DNA from: Endomychus coccineus
Lineage: Eukaryota; Arthropoda; Insecta; Coleoptera; Endomychidae
Assembly (NCBI GenBank): GCA_958510875.1
Contig: OY294068.1
Coordinates: forward strand, 30,670,297 to 30,734,296
Length of the DNA stretch: 64,000 bases
Reading direction: 5' to 3'
The position numbers were made by a program, and so were the translations under genes. The notes under the pieces are model-generated. The model did not search any database. It worked only from the letters and a program-made list of their open reading frames with translations, and was not told where the DNA came from. Shown piece after piece: positions 1 to 11,900 of this stretch; within the stretch, counting starts at the first letter, position 1; every line of letters starts with the position of its first letter.

Positions 1-440
1 TCGGATTTGGATTCCTATCTTTACCTCGACTCAATTGGAACCAATTTTTCCAGCGTTTAACTTATCTTGGTACAAGAATAAAAGTTTAGTTTTGACCCAT
101 TTTCCTGATTTTGCACCGCTTAGTTAGTTATTAAATCACCTGAATTAGTTTCAGATTTTTGTCTAGGCCAATTGAATACAGGTATGTCAAAAGGTGAAGT
201 GTAGAATCGCGTTCGAAATACTTCGGGCTTTCCGGGGCATTTTCGTTAAATTCACATTTTCATATTTTTCGGTTGCATTTTGGACACTATTTTTGAAGAT
301 AAATGAGAAAACATTGTTGTATGAAGTGGGTTTTCTCAATAGGTTTCAAGGGTTTTCTAGCTACAATATTGTATTCTGTTGGGGATATTTGTACTGTCAG
401 GATTTCTCAATACCTACAGCAGTTCCTACAAACATGTAGC
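1..440. other. No gene seen; flank of LINE fragment
   Basis: AT-rich sequence with no convincing coding region. It lies downstream (3' side) of the minus-strand LINE that begins around 440, so part of it may be LINE 3' UTR. No poly-A or microsatellite tail was found to fix the boundary. Confidence 0.4.
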
Positions 441-1935
441 TTTTAAGAACTTCATGATGTCGGATGGCCCCCTCTTCTATTTGGTACGCTCCTAGGTGTT
501 TTACCCTTGGATTTTACAGGATAGTGCATTCTGCGAGGATGTGGATAGAAGTTCCGTCCTTCTCTTCGCAGAACCTGCACTGTTCTCCCTCTACTAATCC
601 GAGCTTTTTAAGGAGTCTTTTCCACCAGCAGTGCCCTGTTAGGATCCCGCTAGTATCCCAAGCTTATTTTTTCTTAGGTTGATGCAGTCGTTACATCTCT
701 TCTGGTTATTTATAGTTTCCCAGAAGTATCTATGCTTGCTTTAGTCCTTGTAGTTCTATCCAGTAATGGGATCTTTTATAATCTACTTCCTTTCCGAATT
801 CTTTCAGTATTTTGCTGACGATTATTTCGCAGGAAGGTCGAACTCCCAGAAATGGTGCTTCGGCTCTTTTTTGCTACTCGCTATGCTTTTTTGTTACCCT
901 CCACTCCGGTGTGTCCCGGAATTCATAGGCGGGTAACTGCGTTTTCCTTGCTCAGTCTCGTTTAGTATTCCCAGACATCGTGATCATTTCTTCAGTTCCC
1001 GGTTATATACTCCCATTTTTGTTCCTTCTGTAGTTTAAGAGTCATCAGTTTACCATCGAATGTCCTATAAACGGAGTCTTGGGATGGTGCTTTGGTTCCA
1101 TTCGATGTATATGTCATCCTACCATTATGTAGTGGTGTGAGAAAGGATTACTTCTATAGAAGCCGTTGGGCTTGCTCCTACTGCAGCTGTTATGCATATA
1201 CACAGGCTAGTCTTTGGATTCCCGACAGATTTATCCTTGAACCAGCCCGATTTCTTCTTATACCCTCAGACCACTGCCCTATATTTGATGATCGCTCTCA
1301 CTATTCCCGTGTACATCCTCCGCATGGTACTTTGTTACATTTCCAGTTTTTTTCTGCATAGTTTCTGCAAATCATTAGGGCTTTTGTGGCGTCGATGGTT
1401 GTTCCAAAGATGTTTTCTATCTAGTGTAATGCCCAGATATTCGACCTCTGACTTCCATTCAATAACGCTCCCTTCCAAGTTGATGGTTTTGAGGTTAAGG
1501 TTCATTTTCCTTGTAGAGGCGGTGGGGTTGACGTTAAGCCCCTTCGATTGGCACCATTCTTTATTGTATCCAAGACCTCTTTCACCTACGTCGCAGAGGA
1601 TATTCTCGAACTTACCTCTTGCGAATATCACTTTATCGAATATAACTCCTCCTCTAGTTGTGCAGGTGGTAATAAATCCTTGTCCTATTTTTGTCTCTGG
1701 TATTCTGGTAGAGAGCAGCTGTAACATACGCCTGGTTGTCGTGCCATTACCTCCTCTGTCTTTAGTGCTTTTTCGATTGATCCATGTGATGTATTGTCAA
1801 AAGCCCCTCCTATATATGGAAAGGCACAAGCTATGGTTTCTGGATTTCATCAGGTGGTTGATGGTTCAGTTGAACCAATGTGGTCTCCGTGGATTTGCCC
1901 GTTTCGTATGCATGCTGGTGTGGATGTAAGATCAC
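440..1935 (-). mobile_element. R1/I-like LINE fragment (RT C-terminus, RNase H, terminal Cys motif)
   Basis: Read on the minus strand, this is the back half of a non-LTR retrotransposon ORF2, with many stops and frameshifts. From 5' to 3' of the element: an RT portion resembling AYETGKSTETTLVQLNHQ near 1900; the RT thumb with VEYLGITLDRK inside 1335-1727; a RIVRAIIKY-like stretch near 1300; an RNase H tail with PGHTGVEGNKKA near 920; then TGHCWWKRLLKKLGL and a CRFC..C motif at about 540-660. RT-RNase H-CCHC order is typical of I/R1-type LINEs. The 5' end is truncated near 1935. The plus-strand open frame over the same bases is an antisense shadow. Confidence 0.75.
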
Positions 1936-2990
1936 ATATTTCAAAATTTCTGTTCTGATATAATCAACAGTTCTAACGACGTACGATATGACTGATTTGT
2001 CGCAGGGATTTAAGATGTGTTGTACCCCTTTTTCGCGCGTTAGAAATGAAGGTGACCTTGGCCCATCTACATACCTCAGATATGTATCTTAGTTCCCAGC
2101 CACTTCGAAGTAGTGAGCGAACAAGCAAAGTAAAGAAATGAATTAACAGATTGCGGAAATGAGGGTAACGCAATTTCTCAGATTGCTTCAGATTATAGGA
2201 ATAAATGAATAACTTAAACAGGTATTATTGTTCAGTCGTGTTGTCATGTATCGTAGCCATGACAACCTTGATTACTGATAATGAAAAATATATGTTTTAG
2301 GATAATGTGGAGCTTAGTTGTGTAAAAAACAAAACACAAGCTGTGTGGGATTGAGAACGACAAATAATACCTCGAACGGTCATGTTTATAGATCTGGATT
2401 ACTTCCTGAAACATATTCTGCCAACCTGCTTATCAAATATAAAAGGTAAACTCGAAGTGTTATTCTCAGATTTTATCAAAATGTTAATAGTTGTACTATT
2501 GTGTATCTTATGACCTCAATCCAAATCAAAGGTTGAGGTTAACTTTAATCTAAAGCACATTAGTCGAATCAGCAAATATTTTGTATTTCGAAATTATGAC
2601 ATTGAATTTTTCACCAACGGTTAATAGACTCGGTACCATCGCGACCTAACAGAAACTGGGAATCATATTATTGCATTTTTTCGTATTAAGCAGTCGCGGC
2701 TGGAGATTCTGAAATATCGCGAGGCAACATTTTTGACATGTATTATTTGGAAAATAGTTTTATGTCAAATGATGTTCGTTAGATGCATCAAATAACATAA
2801 CGCTGGGCAGCTGCTATTCACAATTAATGCCCGTGGTTTCGTTAACTTGAAATGAAATGAAGTAAGATTTCGAACTTGAACTTGAGTTTCTCTAATTGAA
2901 TAAATAAAAGTACAGTATTTGGACAAGGTACGGTGGAAATCAAACTTTCATTAGTTTCTAATTCAGAATTAATTTTCATCACGTAATAGC
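1936..2990. other. No gene seen
   Basis: AT-rich non-coding sequence. I recognise no domain, long repeat or TIR here. Confidence 0.4.
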
Positions 2991-2994
2991 TGAT

Positions 2995-3275
2995 TCTATG
3001 CAATTTTTGGAAGATTTCGAAATCTCTTCATCAATATTCTCTCTCATCCAAAACCAAACTGATACAATCAATCAAGTCATTTTGTATAATTTTTGATGTG
3101 CCGGCGAATACAGATTTGGTATCAAAATATTTCTCTAAAAATGTAGATAATTGAATATATCGCATTTCTTTGGGAAAAAAAACTCGATTCGAATGGTAAT
3201 AATTATTACTCTCATCGTGTCCCCAAAATGACAGCTCTTTTGTATACAAAAATAAATGAAACACCTATCAAACTT
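2995..3275 (-). pseudogene. hAT transposase fragment (DUF4371-like)
   Basis: The minus-strand frame contains LSFWGHDES, then FLEKYFDTKSVFAGTS, then KIIQNDLIDCI. This order matches the GHDES...SKTIQNDLI region of the DUF4371/zf-MYM-type hAT transposases common in insects. Only about 80 residues survive, without the catalytic or dimerisation regions, so it is a fossil. It may or may not belong to the hAT family at 29192-31133, which keeps only the C-terminal half; the two share no region to compare. Confidence 0.55.
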
Positions 3276-3778
3276 GCTAAAATTTCTAGATTTCGCCAAT
3301 ATTGTAAGGTACAATGTTGGTTACAAACAATATTCAGTTCCAATTAATCTGAAATGGTTCTGTTTGTATAATAACCGAGGATAATATTTTTTCCAGATAA
3401 AATGAAATACACTCTGAAAATCATTCTATTCCAATGTTAAATTATTCCACATTCCGGATATCTGACTAATGATAGTTGAAATTATAATCACAAATTAGTT
3501 ATGTGGTCGACCATGATAAATCTGAAAATTGCCAAGGTTCTGCGTACATAGAATGCTTTTCATCGATTCGCAGCATCATTGTATTTAGTTGCATGATCTT
3601 ATAGTTAGGCGATAATATAGTAAGTTAATTGTTCTTCATACAAGCACTTCATTGTCACCCGGATGTCTTTTCAGGAATGCCACGTACACCCGCAAACTGA
3701 TCGTGACCTGGGCATTTATTTTAACTTTTTATAATGGCTACTCAATTCAATGAGTATTCGTTAATATCATTAACGAAT
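3276..3778. other. No gene seen
   Basis: AT-rich non-coding sequence between the hAT fragment and the TIR element. Nothing recognised. Confidence 0.4.
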
Positions 3779-4345
3779 ATACAGGGTGTCCCAGGTTTTA
3801 ATAGCAGAACTTCAACAGTCGATAGAAAATTTAATTTTGAGAAAAAAAGTTCCCATTAACATATATGCACAGACGCTTAGTTTTTGTGTTTGTGTTTGGT
3901 GTTGAAATTGAAAAAAAAAATAGTTTTTTGCATATATCTCCGAAACCGTTTATCGTACAGAAAACAGCTTTCGCAAGCATTTTCCACTCATAGTAAGCTT
4001 TGTTCTGTGCTATAAAGATTTTCTTTTCAGTCATGATTGGTGAAGATTTTGAAAGGGTAGTGGGTGTTTTTCTCCTCATCTTCTACGCCACTGGAAAAAG
4101 TACGGTTTTGAACCGCCAATGTCTTCTTCACAAAAAAGGTACTCTTGGTCATAAGCTCTAAAGTTGACCGTTTTCGAGTAAAATTAACTTTTATGTTGAA
4201 AAACATGGTCAATTTTTTGGTTTTGTTACTTGTTCTAATGTTTTGTTTAATTAGTAAGACAAAATTGAAGATTTCTGAGAAAAAAAAAATTCACTTACAA
4301 GTACATGGCACGATTCTCAAAGTGTGGAATTTTAATTAAATTTTG
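3779..4345 (+). repeat. TIR element family A, single arm
   Basis: It starts with ACAGGGTGTCCCAG and runs for about 560 bases that match, base for base over long stretches, the left arms of the palindromic elements at 27062-27994 and 28213-28871. Shared landmarks are AGACGCTTAG, the phrase around GGTGAAGATTTTGAA, and CTCTAAAGTTGACCG. Only one arm is present, so the copy is half an element. Open frames on both strands here are repeat-derived. Confidence 0.75.
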
Positions 4346-4559
4346 ATTACCTAGTAGGCGGCTGTCATGTTGACATATTTTGTTAAGACAACTAAATTAT
4401 TTTTAGTATGTGCAATAATAAGTTAAAATCATTGTTAATTGTCTTACACTGTTATCATTTTGAGGCCCTTTTGTAAAGAATTTCAGTAAAATGGAAGTGT
4501 AGTGTGGAAGTGTGTTGCAGGGTATTTGCGTTGGTTCCATCAGTTTTTACAAGCAAAGC

Positions 4560-5035
4560 TTCTCAACATCATTTAGGCCTTTGTGGCTTGGTTGGTTGCT
4601 TCCTTCTCATGCTTGTCCCATAATTCTAATATATCTGACCTCTCGGTCCCATTAAATAACACTCCCTCCTAATTCAATGGTCTTTAGGTCAAGGTTTCTT
4701 TACTTAGTAAAGGCAACTCGAGTCGTCTTGGTGAGAGTTACGTCAAGTTCCATCGATTGGCATCATTCTTTTTTATCGGCAAAGCCCTGGTAAGATATGC
4801 CGAGGTTGATCAGACCGCAGAGTCGATGTAAAATTAGACTCAACATGAGTAGGGAGGCGACTTCCGATTGTCAACGTCCTTTGGTCGTTATGGAAATTGT
4901 CTTGTCCTATTTTCAACTCCTCTAGGTTGTCGTGCTATCTACTCCTCTGTATTCTAGTGCTCTTTCGGCTGCATCATGATGTGGTACCCTTCTATATCTA
5001 CAACGGCACATACTGCAGGTTCTTTAAAAATAATA
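4560..5035 (-). mobile_element. LINE fragment, same family as 440-1935
   Basis: This stretch parallels 1370-1830 in order: AGGCCTTTGTGGC, a CTAATATATCTGACCTC block, a GGCATCATTCTTT block and TTGTCCTATTTTCAACTCC. On the minus strand it is the RT thumb region of the same R1/I-like LINE. It has no intact frame and is more decayed than the first copy. Confidence 0.6.
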
Positions 5036-5667
5036 TTTGTGTTACAACAAGATTTTATTTGTTCATCACATCTTTGTTGTCATTACTAAGACCGGCTATT
5101 CAACATTATCAGCTGAAATTATCAAATAAATATGATGTACTCTATAATATACGACTCACCACAAATGTGTCACACAAAAAGATAAGAGAATAATCTCAAT
5201 ACGGGTAATGTACTATTGTCAAAGAATCAGATACTTTCTCCTCAATGTTAAATTTTTAACTAAATCAGGGTGGACGATGCCAAATTCTGATCATTCATTC
5301 AATATGAAGGATATGCATATTTTTTCATCGGAACAATCAATTCACTAATTCGAAGTAATTGAGCTAAGATATTCATCATGCAACGGTGTTACTAGTAGTA
5401 CTAGAATTCGGTGTAATTATTATCTTTCGGAACAATACTCACTTGATGTTTTTACTTCAATGTAGCATCATTCAATTAATAAATAAATAAATTTGATTCC
5501 ATAGTCTATGAAGAACTATCAATTATTGCCTTATGTAATTATAAATATTTCCATAATGATTGAACCAGTATAAAGTACAAACGTAAGGTAATTTATTTGT
5601 CTATGAATAATATTCTTAAGCAACTCTCTGACTAGTATATCATCAAATATTTGCATATAAAGAATAT
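5036..5667. other. No gene seen
   Basis: Very AT-rich non-coding sequence without recognisable repeats. Confidence 0.4.
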
Positions 5668-6535
5668 ATACTGGATGTTCCAGCTTTTTTTAGCAGGACT
5701 TAAACACTCAATAGAACTTTCAATATACAGGGTGTTTCAGAAAAACCTCCCTTAAATGCAGGGAACGGTAGGCAATAATAATCAGATTTTTCATATAAAT
5801 TATGGTCCTATCTTCTTTCGTTTCGGAGATACGGGCGTTGATTTAATTTTTTTTTCTAACGAAATTTTGTTGTAGCTCCTGTGTAGTTGTTACAGATATT
5901 TCGTTGAAATCTAATACTTGGAGGTTTCAGAGGGCGCCGAATAAGATGTTTTGGTTAGTTTCAGATTATGCGGTAGAGGGTACTGTGTGCGCGACTTTTT
6001 GGCGTTAAATGAACATAATAAAAACTTATTAACAAATTTACTTGCTATCGAAATCGCGTATGTTCATTTGAACGCGTTTTTCTCGGAAACGATGAGATTT
6101 CGAGAACCTCAACAAGAGTACATTATTTGTATAAAATAAAATTATAAACCAGGAAAATGTGCGAGGCAAACAAAAAAATTATTTTCAAAAAAGTTAAGGC
6201 TAAAAAAAACGCCGAAAAGTCGCGAACTCAGTGCCCTCTACCACATTATCTGAAACTAACTGAACCATCTTATTCGGCGTCCTCTGAAGCTTCTGAGTAC
6301 CAGATTTCAACGAAATATCTGTAACCGCACAGGAGTTACAGTAAAATTTTTTTCAAAAATTAAATTCAACGCCCTCTGTATCTCCGAAACGAAAGAAGAT
6401 AGTTTATCCGAAAAATCTGATTATTTTTGTAAAATCTACCGTCCCCTGCATTTACGGGAGGTCTTTCTGAAATACCCTGTATATAAAAAGTTTATTCAAA
6501 CAGCCGCTTAGTTTTTAAGATATAGGATGTTCAAA
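5668..6535. repeat. Family A remnant split by a foldback insertion
   Basis: 5668-5723 resembles the first 55 bases of family A (GGATGTTCCAG, then AGCAGGACTTAAACACTC). The next part of family A (CCGCTTAGTTTTTAAGATAT) resumes at about 6500, right after the foldback element 5726-6482. The younger element therefore landed inside the older one. Confidence 0.55.
5726..6482. mobile_element. Foldback/MITE-like element with long inverted arms
   Basis: The left end reads TACAGGGTGTTTCAG and the right end is the complement of ACAGGGTATTTCAG, at TA dinucleotides. The arms pair over most of their length; for example CTTTCGTTTCGGAGATAC near 5815 pairs with TATCTCCGAAACGAAAG near 6380, and GGTAGAGGGTACTGTG near 5972 pairs with CAGTGCCCTCTACC near 6230. 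It is about 757 bp with no transposase, so non-autonomous. The TA target suggests mobilisation by a Tc1/mariner-type enzyme. Confidence 0.8.
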
Positions 6536-6886
6536 TTAAAGCTTAAAATAGAAATGCAATGAAGATAAGTATATAGTATACATTATGTACTTTTCAATAA
6601 TAATTCTTATTTCCTGTAATTTTCAAAAGAAAAAAGTAGGTTCTTGGCTCTTTATTATTCGATTAAACCCAATTTTTCATATGATTATTATGATTTTTTG
6701 ATATATTCCGAATGTTGGTTACAATTTATTGTGATAATAATCTAACAGATACAAGTTGGCGTTTCTTAACAATTTATATTCAACGAGCCAATTGAAAATC
6801 TGAATTTAATACTGTTACACTAATGAGTAAGAATTAACCACCCTTATCCAGTAAATATTATTTTGGTTAAAGACAATGATTATTTC
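6536..6886. other. No gene seen
   Basis: AT-rich sequence between the family A remnant and the transposase fossil. Confidence 0.35.
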
Positions 6887-7390
6887 TTACTTATTGGTGT
6901 TATAGTGCATCTGCAGTTTTTTAATTTGCTCCTCTTCTCCAGCTACGATTCCCCCATGATGGGCTGGACAACCATCAAGCTGGATCTGAGCCCTTCTTAT
7001 TAAACTTAAAGGAATATCGTCCCACATATTCAAGTGGTTCGGCTTGTGAAAACGGCTTGTGGAAACATAAATCAAAAACAAAATAGACATATCATCTAGC
7101 AAGAATGGGAGATTATTTAGTGAAATATTGAATGTAATGTAACCTTCGTTGTTTTTAAGGCAAGCAGTGTAACAAATTAACATTAGACAATGAAGCATAA
7201 TAGCTACAGGAATAGCTTCGATTTCATCACGAATTTTCATTTTCAGTCCATTCAGGGTCCGTGGCTTTTCTTCATATACCCTATCAGGGTGCAGTTAAAT
7301 CCGGCGATCCAACAGGCCACTGGAAATCAATATTGCGAGATATCAAACGTCGTGGAAAGGCTACTCCTGAAATTCTGGCTATGTGAATAG
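6887..7390 (-). pseudogene. Tc1/mariner-type transposase fossil, pieces out of order
   Basis: On the minus strand, 7170-7390 reads WPVGSPDLTAPD, then YEEKPRTLNGLK, then IRDEIEAIPVAIML. This is the third catalytic block and C-terminus of a mariner-like enzyme with a VYxxxPxTxxxLKxxI tail. Further downstream, 6890-7050 reads DDIPLSLIRRAQIQLDGCPAHH, which is the second catalytic block and should precede the first piece. The order is therefore reversed and the sequence between is unrelated. No complete frame remains. Confidence 0.55.
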
Positions 7391-7440
7391 TAACATCATC
7401 TTGCTGGAACGAATATCCCTCCTATCTCCCCCTCCCTCTC

Positions 7441-7464
7441 TCACACACACACACACACACACAC
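7441..7464. repeat. (CA)n microsatellite
   Basis: An uninterrupted run of about twelve CA units, preceded by a CT-rich stretch. Confidence 0.95.
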
Positions 7465-9829
7465 TCCCCTTTGATGAAATTGCACACCATACAGTATCTT
7501 TGGGGGAATGGAATGGTTTTCCATAACGTGAAAATTGAAGGCGATTTTTAGACGAACGCTTTATTTTGACAACTACTGCCAACAATTGACAAACACAAAA
7601 GCCTGCAACCATGTCATAATGATCTGCATTTTATATTGTATTGCATTCTATTGTACAAATAAAATAGTTGACTTATTTTGCCGCTCACAGTATATCACAG
7701 ATACTCTGAAATTTCAAAAATGTCAAGAAATATTCCTAAAATGAACTATAGTTACTTTATAATAAGATTAAATTGAATTGATTAGTCTGTGGTGCCATGA
7801 AAGTAAAGTTGACAGTTCACATGACAGCAAAACAGCATAATAATAATACACATAGAGTTGTAAAACTCATAATATTGCTAATTCAACTCAACTTTCAAAC
7901 TTATGACTAAAATATAATTTGACGTCTTTACACGTCTTTAGCTGCTTCGAATCATTTACAATACATCTATGGGTGTTAGCTGTTCAGGCGAAGTCCGCGG
8001 ACACAGCTAAAATTTCATATTTACAATATAAGTATCGTATATTCATATTACGATGTGAGAAGGGAGAATTTGATAACTTATCGATTATCGTAATACGAAT
8101 TTACGATACGAAAATAGTTAAATATTTCACCTACTACCAATAACGTTAATTATTTACTCGAACATTGTTAATATTGCTGACATTTATGATACATGCAACA
8201 GCCAAGTGTTGCACTAGTGCGGCAAAGTGTATCATTATGAAACCCGTAACAGTGTCGTAATGTTTGACATTACGTGTTGGTAGTAGGTAAATATATATTA
8301 AAAATTGTGTTAACAAATAGGGGCATTCTTCTTTATCTTACAAATAAAACAAAGTTATGAACAAATCAGTAAAATATTTTCCACATTGATATTTAGCAAC
8401 CAAAATACGTTTCGTTAGTTGTCATCTTTAGTAACTACCTGACAAGAATTACCACTGGTAATTTTAATATGCCATCCTAACCTTGAATAGCGGTGATAAT
8501 AGAATCAACTTCCACTTTGGGCACCAAATTCCTCAGCACGGTCCTGTTTGCGAAAATTGAAAATCATCTTCAACATATTATGTTTAATGAAGATTAATAT
8601 TTATTGCAGCATGATTCAATAATCATACTAAGTGCTTAAATATTTAGATTATTATATTTATAAACTATAGATTATAAAAAGCAGATAATTTATGAGATAT
8701 GGGTTAATGGTAGAAGCAAATCATCAGCAACAGCATTTGACTGATGAAAGACGTGAAACTGAACTCATTTATAATTAACCTAATAAACGAAGGTAATTTT
8801 ACAATAACTGTGGAATGTATTAACTATTCCAATGGTGAGTATAATCTTGTGTTATTTTATTATCTTGAATATTATTTTGTTTGGGCTACAAAGTATTAAA
8901 GTTCCATTTACAAATCTATAATATTAGATTTTCTGCTCTCTTCTTCTTCATGAATGTCAATATGTCAAGAAGTCTGATAATTTCAAAACATTTACATTTA
9001 TTGTATAGTTGTTCATGTTCATTTGTCATTATAACTTAATTGTGAATGACCTAAAAATGTCAAAAGATCACGTATACCTAGCTAAGATCCATATTGTAAA
9101 ATTAAACACTACTGTGTTGATATCACTTTCAGCGTTATTACTCTACGTTCAGACAGTATTCATATCACATAGTGAAGGGTGAAACGATAGAATCACGTAT
9201 AAGGCTAAAATTGTAACAAACTACAGGCAATCCTTCTGCTAATGATTATTTGTATCGATTATCTAAGCTGATTTAATCGAGAACGACATAGAAGTTTCAA
9301 ATAAATTATAGGTTATAAGATTATGGAAAAATTCAGTTAAGGTGTAGTATTATTTTATTTTATAAATCTGGAGTTTATAAGCTATAAGGTCAGGAATGGG
9401 ATATCGATTATGTAGGCCAAGCTTGCTCATATTCTTTTATGTTTAATTAACATAAAATTTGTTCTAGACTTTCAAAGATAGGTTCCACATTTGCCGATCA
9501 GTTTCTCGATAATAAACCATTCCCTGAAATAGTTTAAAGATTTTACATGCAGCTGATAAAGGCTCTAAACTAAACTTGCTGGAATCTTTGGAGGTTTACA
9601 AATACATGAACAATACCCTACTTCTTAATGATCAAACACATAATTTATCCATCATTTTCCAAAGTTATTATTTAATGTTTCTATTTCACGAATTATTCTC
9701 CTGATTCGCCACTATTAGAATGTGATAACCCTCATAGTAACAATCCTCTAAATTCAGAATGACCGACCACAGTAATCCTTTACTACCTACTAGTATTTAT
9801 AATTGAAGTTGTGTATTCTCATTGTATTG
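7465..9829. other. No gene seen
   Basis: About 2.4 kb of AT-rich sequence. The short open frames (7535-7744, 7919-8143) show no recognisable domain or splice context. Nothing else was found. Confidence 0.4.
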
Positions 9830-9905
9830 GAAAACCGCCTGAAGATGGCGTAATAACGCTGAAACTAGACTAACGGAAATAACAAATAAAATATGCTCAT
9901 TCGTT
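9830..9905 (+). repeat. Penelope-like terminal repeat fragment (tentative)
   Basis: It contains GCCTGAAGATGGCG, a short GCGT/ACGC hairpin, then TGAAAC. This layout is seen in Penelope-like terminal repeats, where CTGAnGA and GAAAC flank a small hairpin. The core departs from a functional hammerhead (CTGAAGA; no clean helix III), so I call it only a repeat end. Confidence 0.3.
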
Positions 9906-9989
9906 GTTCTATGACTTGCACGAGCTTCCTCATTTTCATTAGGTCTAAGATCCCTGACAGTAGACTTTTACGTAGTTTTCTGCCTCTGG

Positions 9990-10450
9990 GTATTGTAGTC
10001 CTTGCTGGGAAAACCTCATCCTTTCTAGTCCTTCTCTTTCGCACAGGCTAAGGAAGGAGATATCTTTTTCTCTCTTACAGATGCTTCATGTGTTTCTCCT
10101 ACTTTACATAGGTTGCTCGAAAAATTTGTCAACTCAAGTTGTTCCTTAAAGCAGTTCTGCTTTCAACAATCTATATAAGGCCAATATTGCATCATATCTT
10201 GCACACCATCGTGCTTGGTCGACTAGACCTCGAATACGTTTGAAGCCTTTTGTTTCGGTTTTTTCTACTCCATTTTCTCTTTTCGTCCCTTCTCCTACAC
10301 TTTCTTCTTCTCCTTCTTCCTTTCTCTCCATCTTCTACGCTTTCTGCTTGTTTTTCATTTATTTCGTTGGGTGAATACTTTTCTGAGGATGAGGCGTCAA
10401 TCATCTTCTTTCATCTACTTGTACTGGCGGTGAGTAAGTCATACTAAACA
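9990..10450 (-). other. Low-complexity region with possible retroelement ORF remnant
   Basis: The minus strand reads through DQARWCARYDAILALYRLL followed by a lysine/glutamate/arginine-rich stretch that gives long but biased open frames. The plus strand is CT-rich (10260-10345). The hydrophobic segment could be part of a retrotransposon ORF1, but I cannot name it. Confidence 0.25.
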
Positions 10451-11900
10451 GGACAAATCTGTACCATACTAACATCATTTAGCAGCTCCCGTTCCAACTA
10501 AAAAAAATATAGAGCTAACCATTCAACTCCACTTGTATGACCTCCAAAAATTGAATAGAACTTCAATGGGAACCCATAAATTCTCAATATGATCCTATTA
10601 TTGTAAAATTGTTGGAGCCCTTAATGGTCTCATTGAAAATTACCATTATTTAAACGCTGTTACATTCTCCCATATATCAGTACATCTTTTTGTCAATTAT
10701 CACTTATATTTTGAAGATACTACTACAAAATGAAATAAAAAATCATCCCTTTCCATTAAATTGTTATTTGAACAGAATTGGCTAATTTCGCATGACAATA
10801 CAGCCAACGAGCCACCACTTATTATTGATAAGATACTCTCACCAATATCTTCAATGATCTTATCCTACCTGGGTTCTTCCCATTTCATCTCAACAACCCT
10901 ACCTTTAGTTCTTCGTTATAGAATTGCTTCATCAATTACTGGAAAAAATGAAGTGAACTTCAATCTGTATTCAACAATTCAACAGTTAGATACATAAACA
11001 GTATATAAAAAAAATTAAACATGTTGGGACATAAATACTCGCTTAGCACAGTCGGGTTGGAACAATGAATCAAACTGAGAATTAGAAGTGATTGGTCTTC
11101 TAGATGCAAAACATTTTGACATCACTAACATGAATGCCTGATCTATGGCAAATATTCCATTGATTCCTTCTAATCCACGTATACAGTTATCCTGAAAATA
11201 CAACTCAATTGCTGGAAAGTCTTACATCCATTCTGTTTTTTGCGGTTAGTGATTAATTCAGTTCATGGTACGAGATTTATGTCAGGGATATGGGGTCAAG
11301 AAGTGTTATTTACTTTATCTAAAGTCCTGTTTCCTCTTGCAGACATCCGCTTTATGCGTAGTTTGTGGTTTATATTAATTAAGAAGCGGAATAATTTAGT
11401 CTCGATATTACAGTTAGTTGTGTATCAAAATCTGGTGTAGATTCAAGTGCAATAAAATTATTGATAGTCAGTTATGAAGTCCCCTTATGTCAAATTATTT
11501 CATGTGACAGAAATGGTGAAAGAATTGGAGAATGTAAGTAGCTTCTATTTACTTGAACTGTGTCTGTTCCAAATATTATATTACGTATCGTCTCAGATAT
11601 CTTCACATGTGAACCCATACAAAGAAACAAATCACAAATTCGTTGGTTTGAGATGGAACTCAGCTCTAGTTTAGTAGTTAGTAACATTCTTGGTTATGGA
11701 GTTATGTAGGACAGTGAATGCAACATAGTATTATCTAAGTTTTAAGTTTTTTGGTAGTTACGCAGTCCAAGTGGTGTCTTAGGTCTTCGTTTGGTGGTAT
11801 CACAAATTCGTAGTGTACTTGGTGTATTGTTATATCTCAAAGTATACTTGAATTGTATACTTCTGCGAATAGCTAATCTTGAAAATTCTTGGCTTCCAGA
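10451..11900. other. No gene seen
   Basis: AT-rich. The small open frames (for example 10761-10997 and 11474-11674) have no recognisable motifs. Confidence 0.4.

Noticed and set aside
1192..1929. 245-codon plus-strand open frame
   Set aside because: It is antisense to the LINE RT thumb region; the minus strand carries the recognisable motifs.
9835..9880. Hammerhead ribozyme near CTGAAGATGGCG
   Set aside because: The core base T is changed (CTGAAGA) and helix III cannot be drawn; only a degenerate resemblance.
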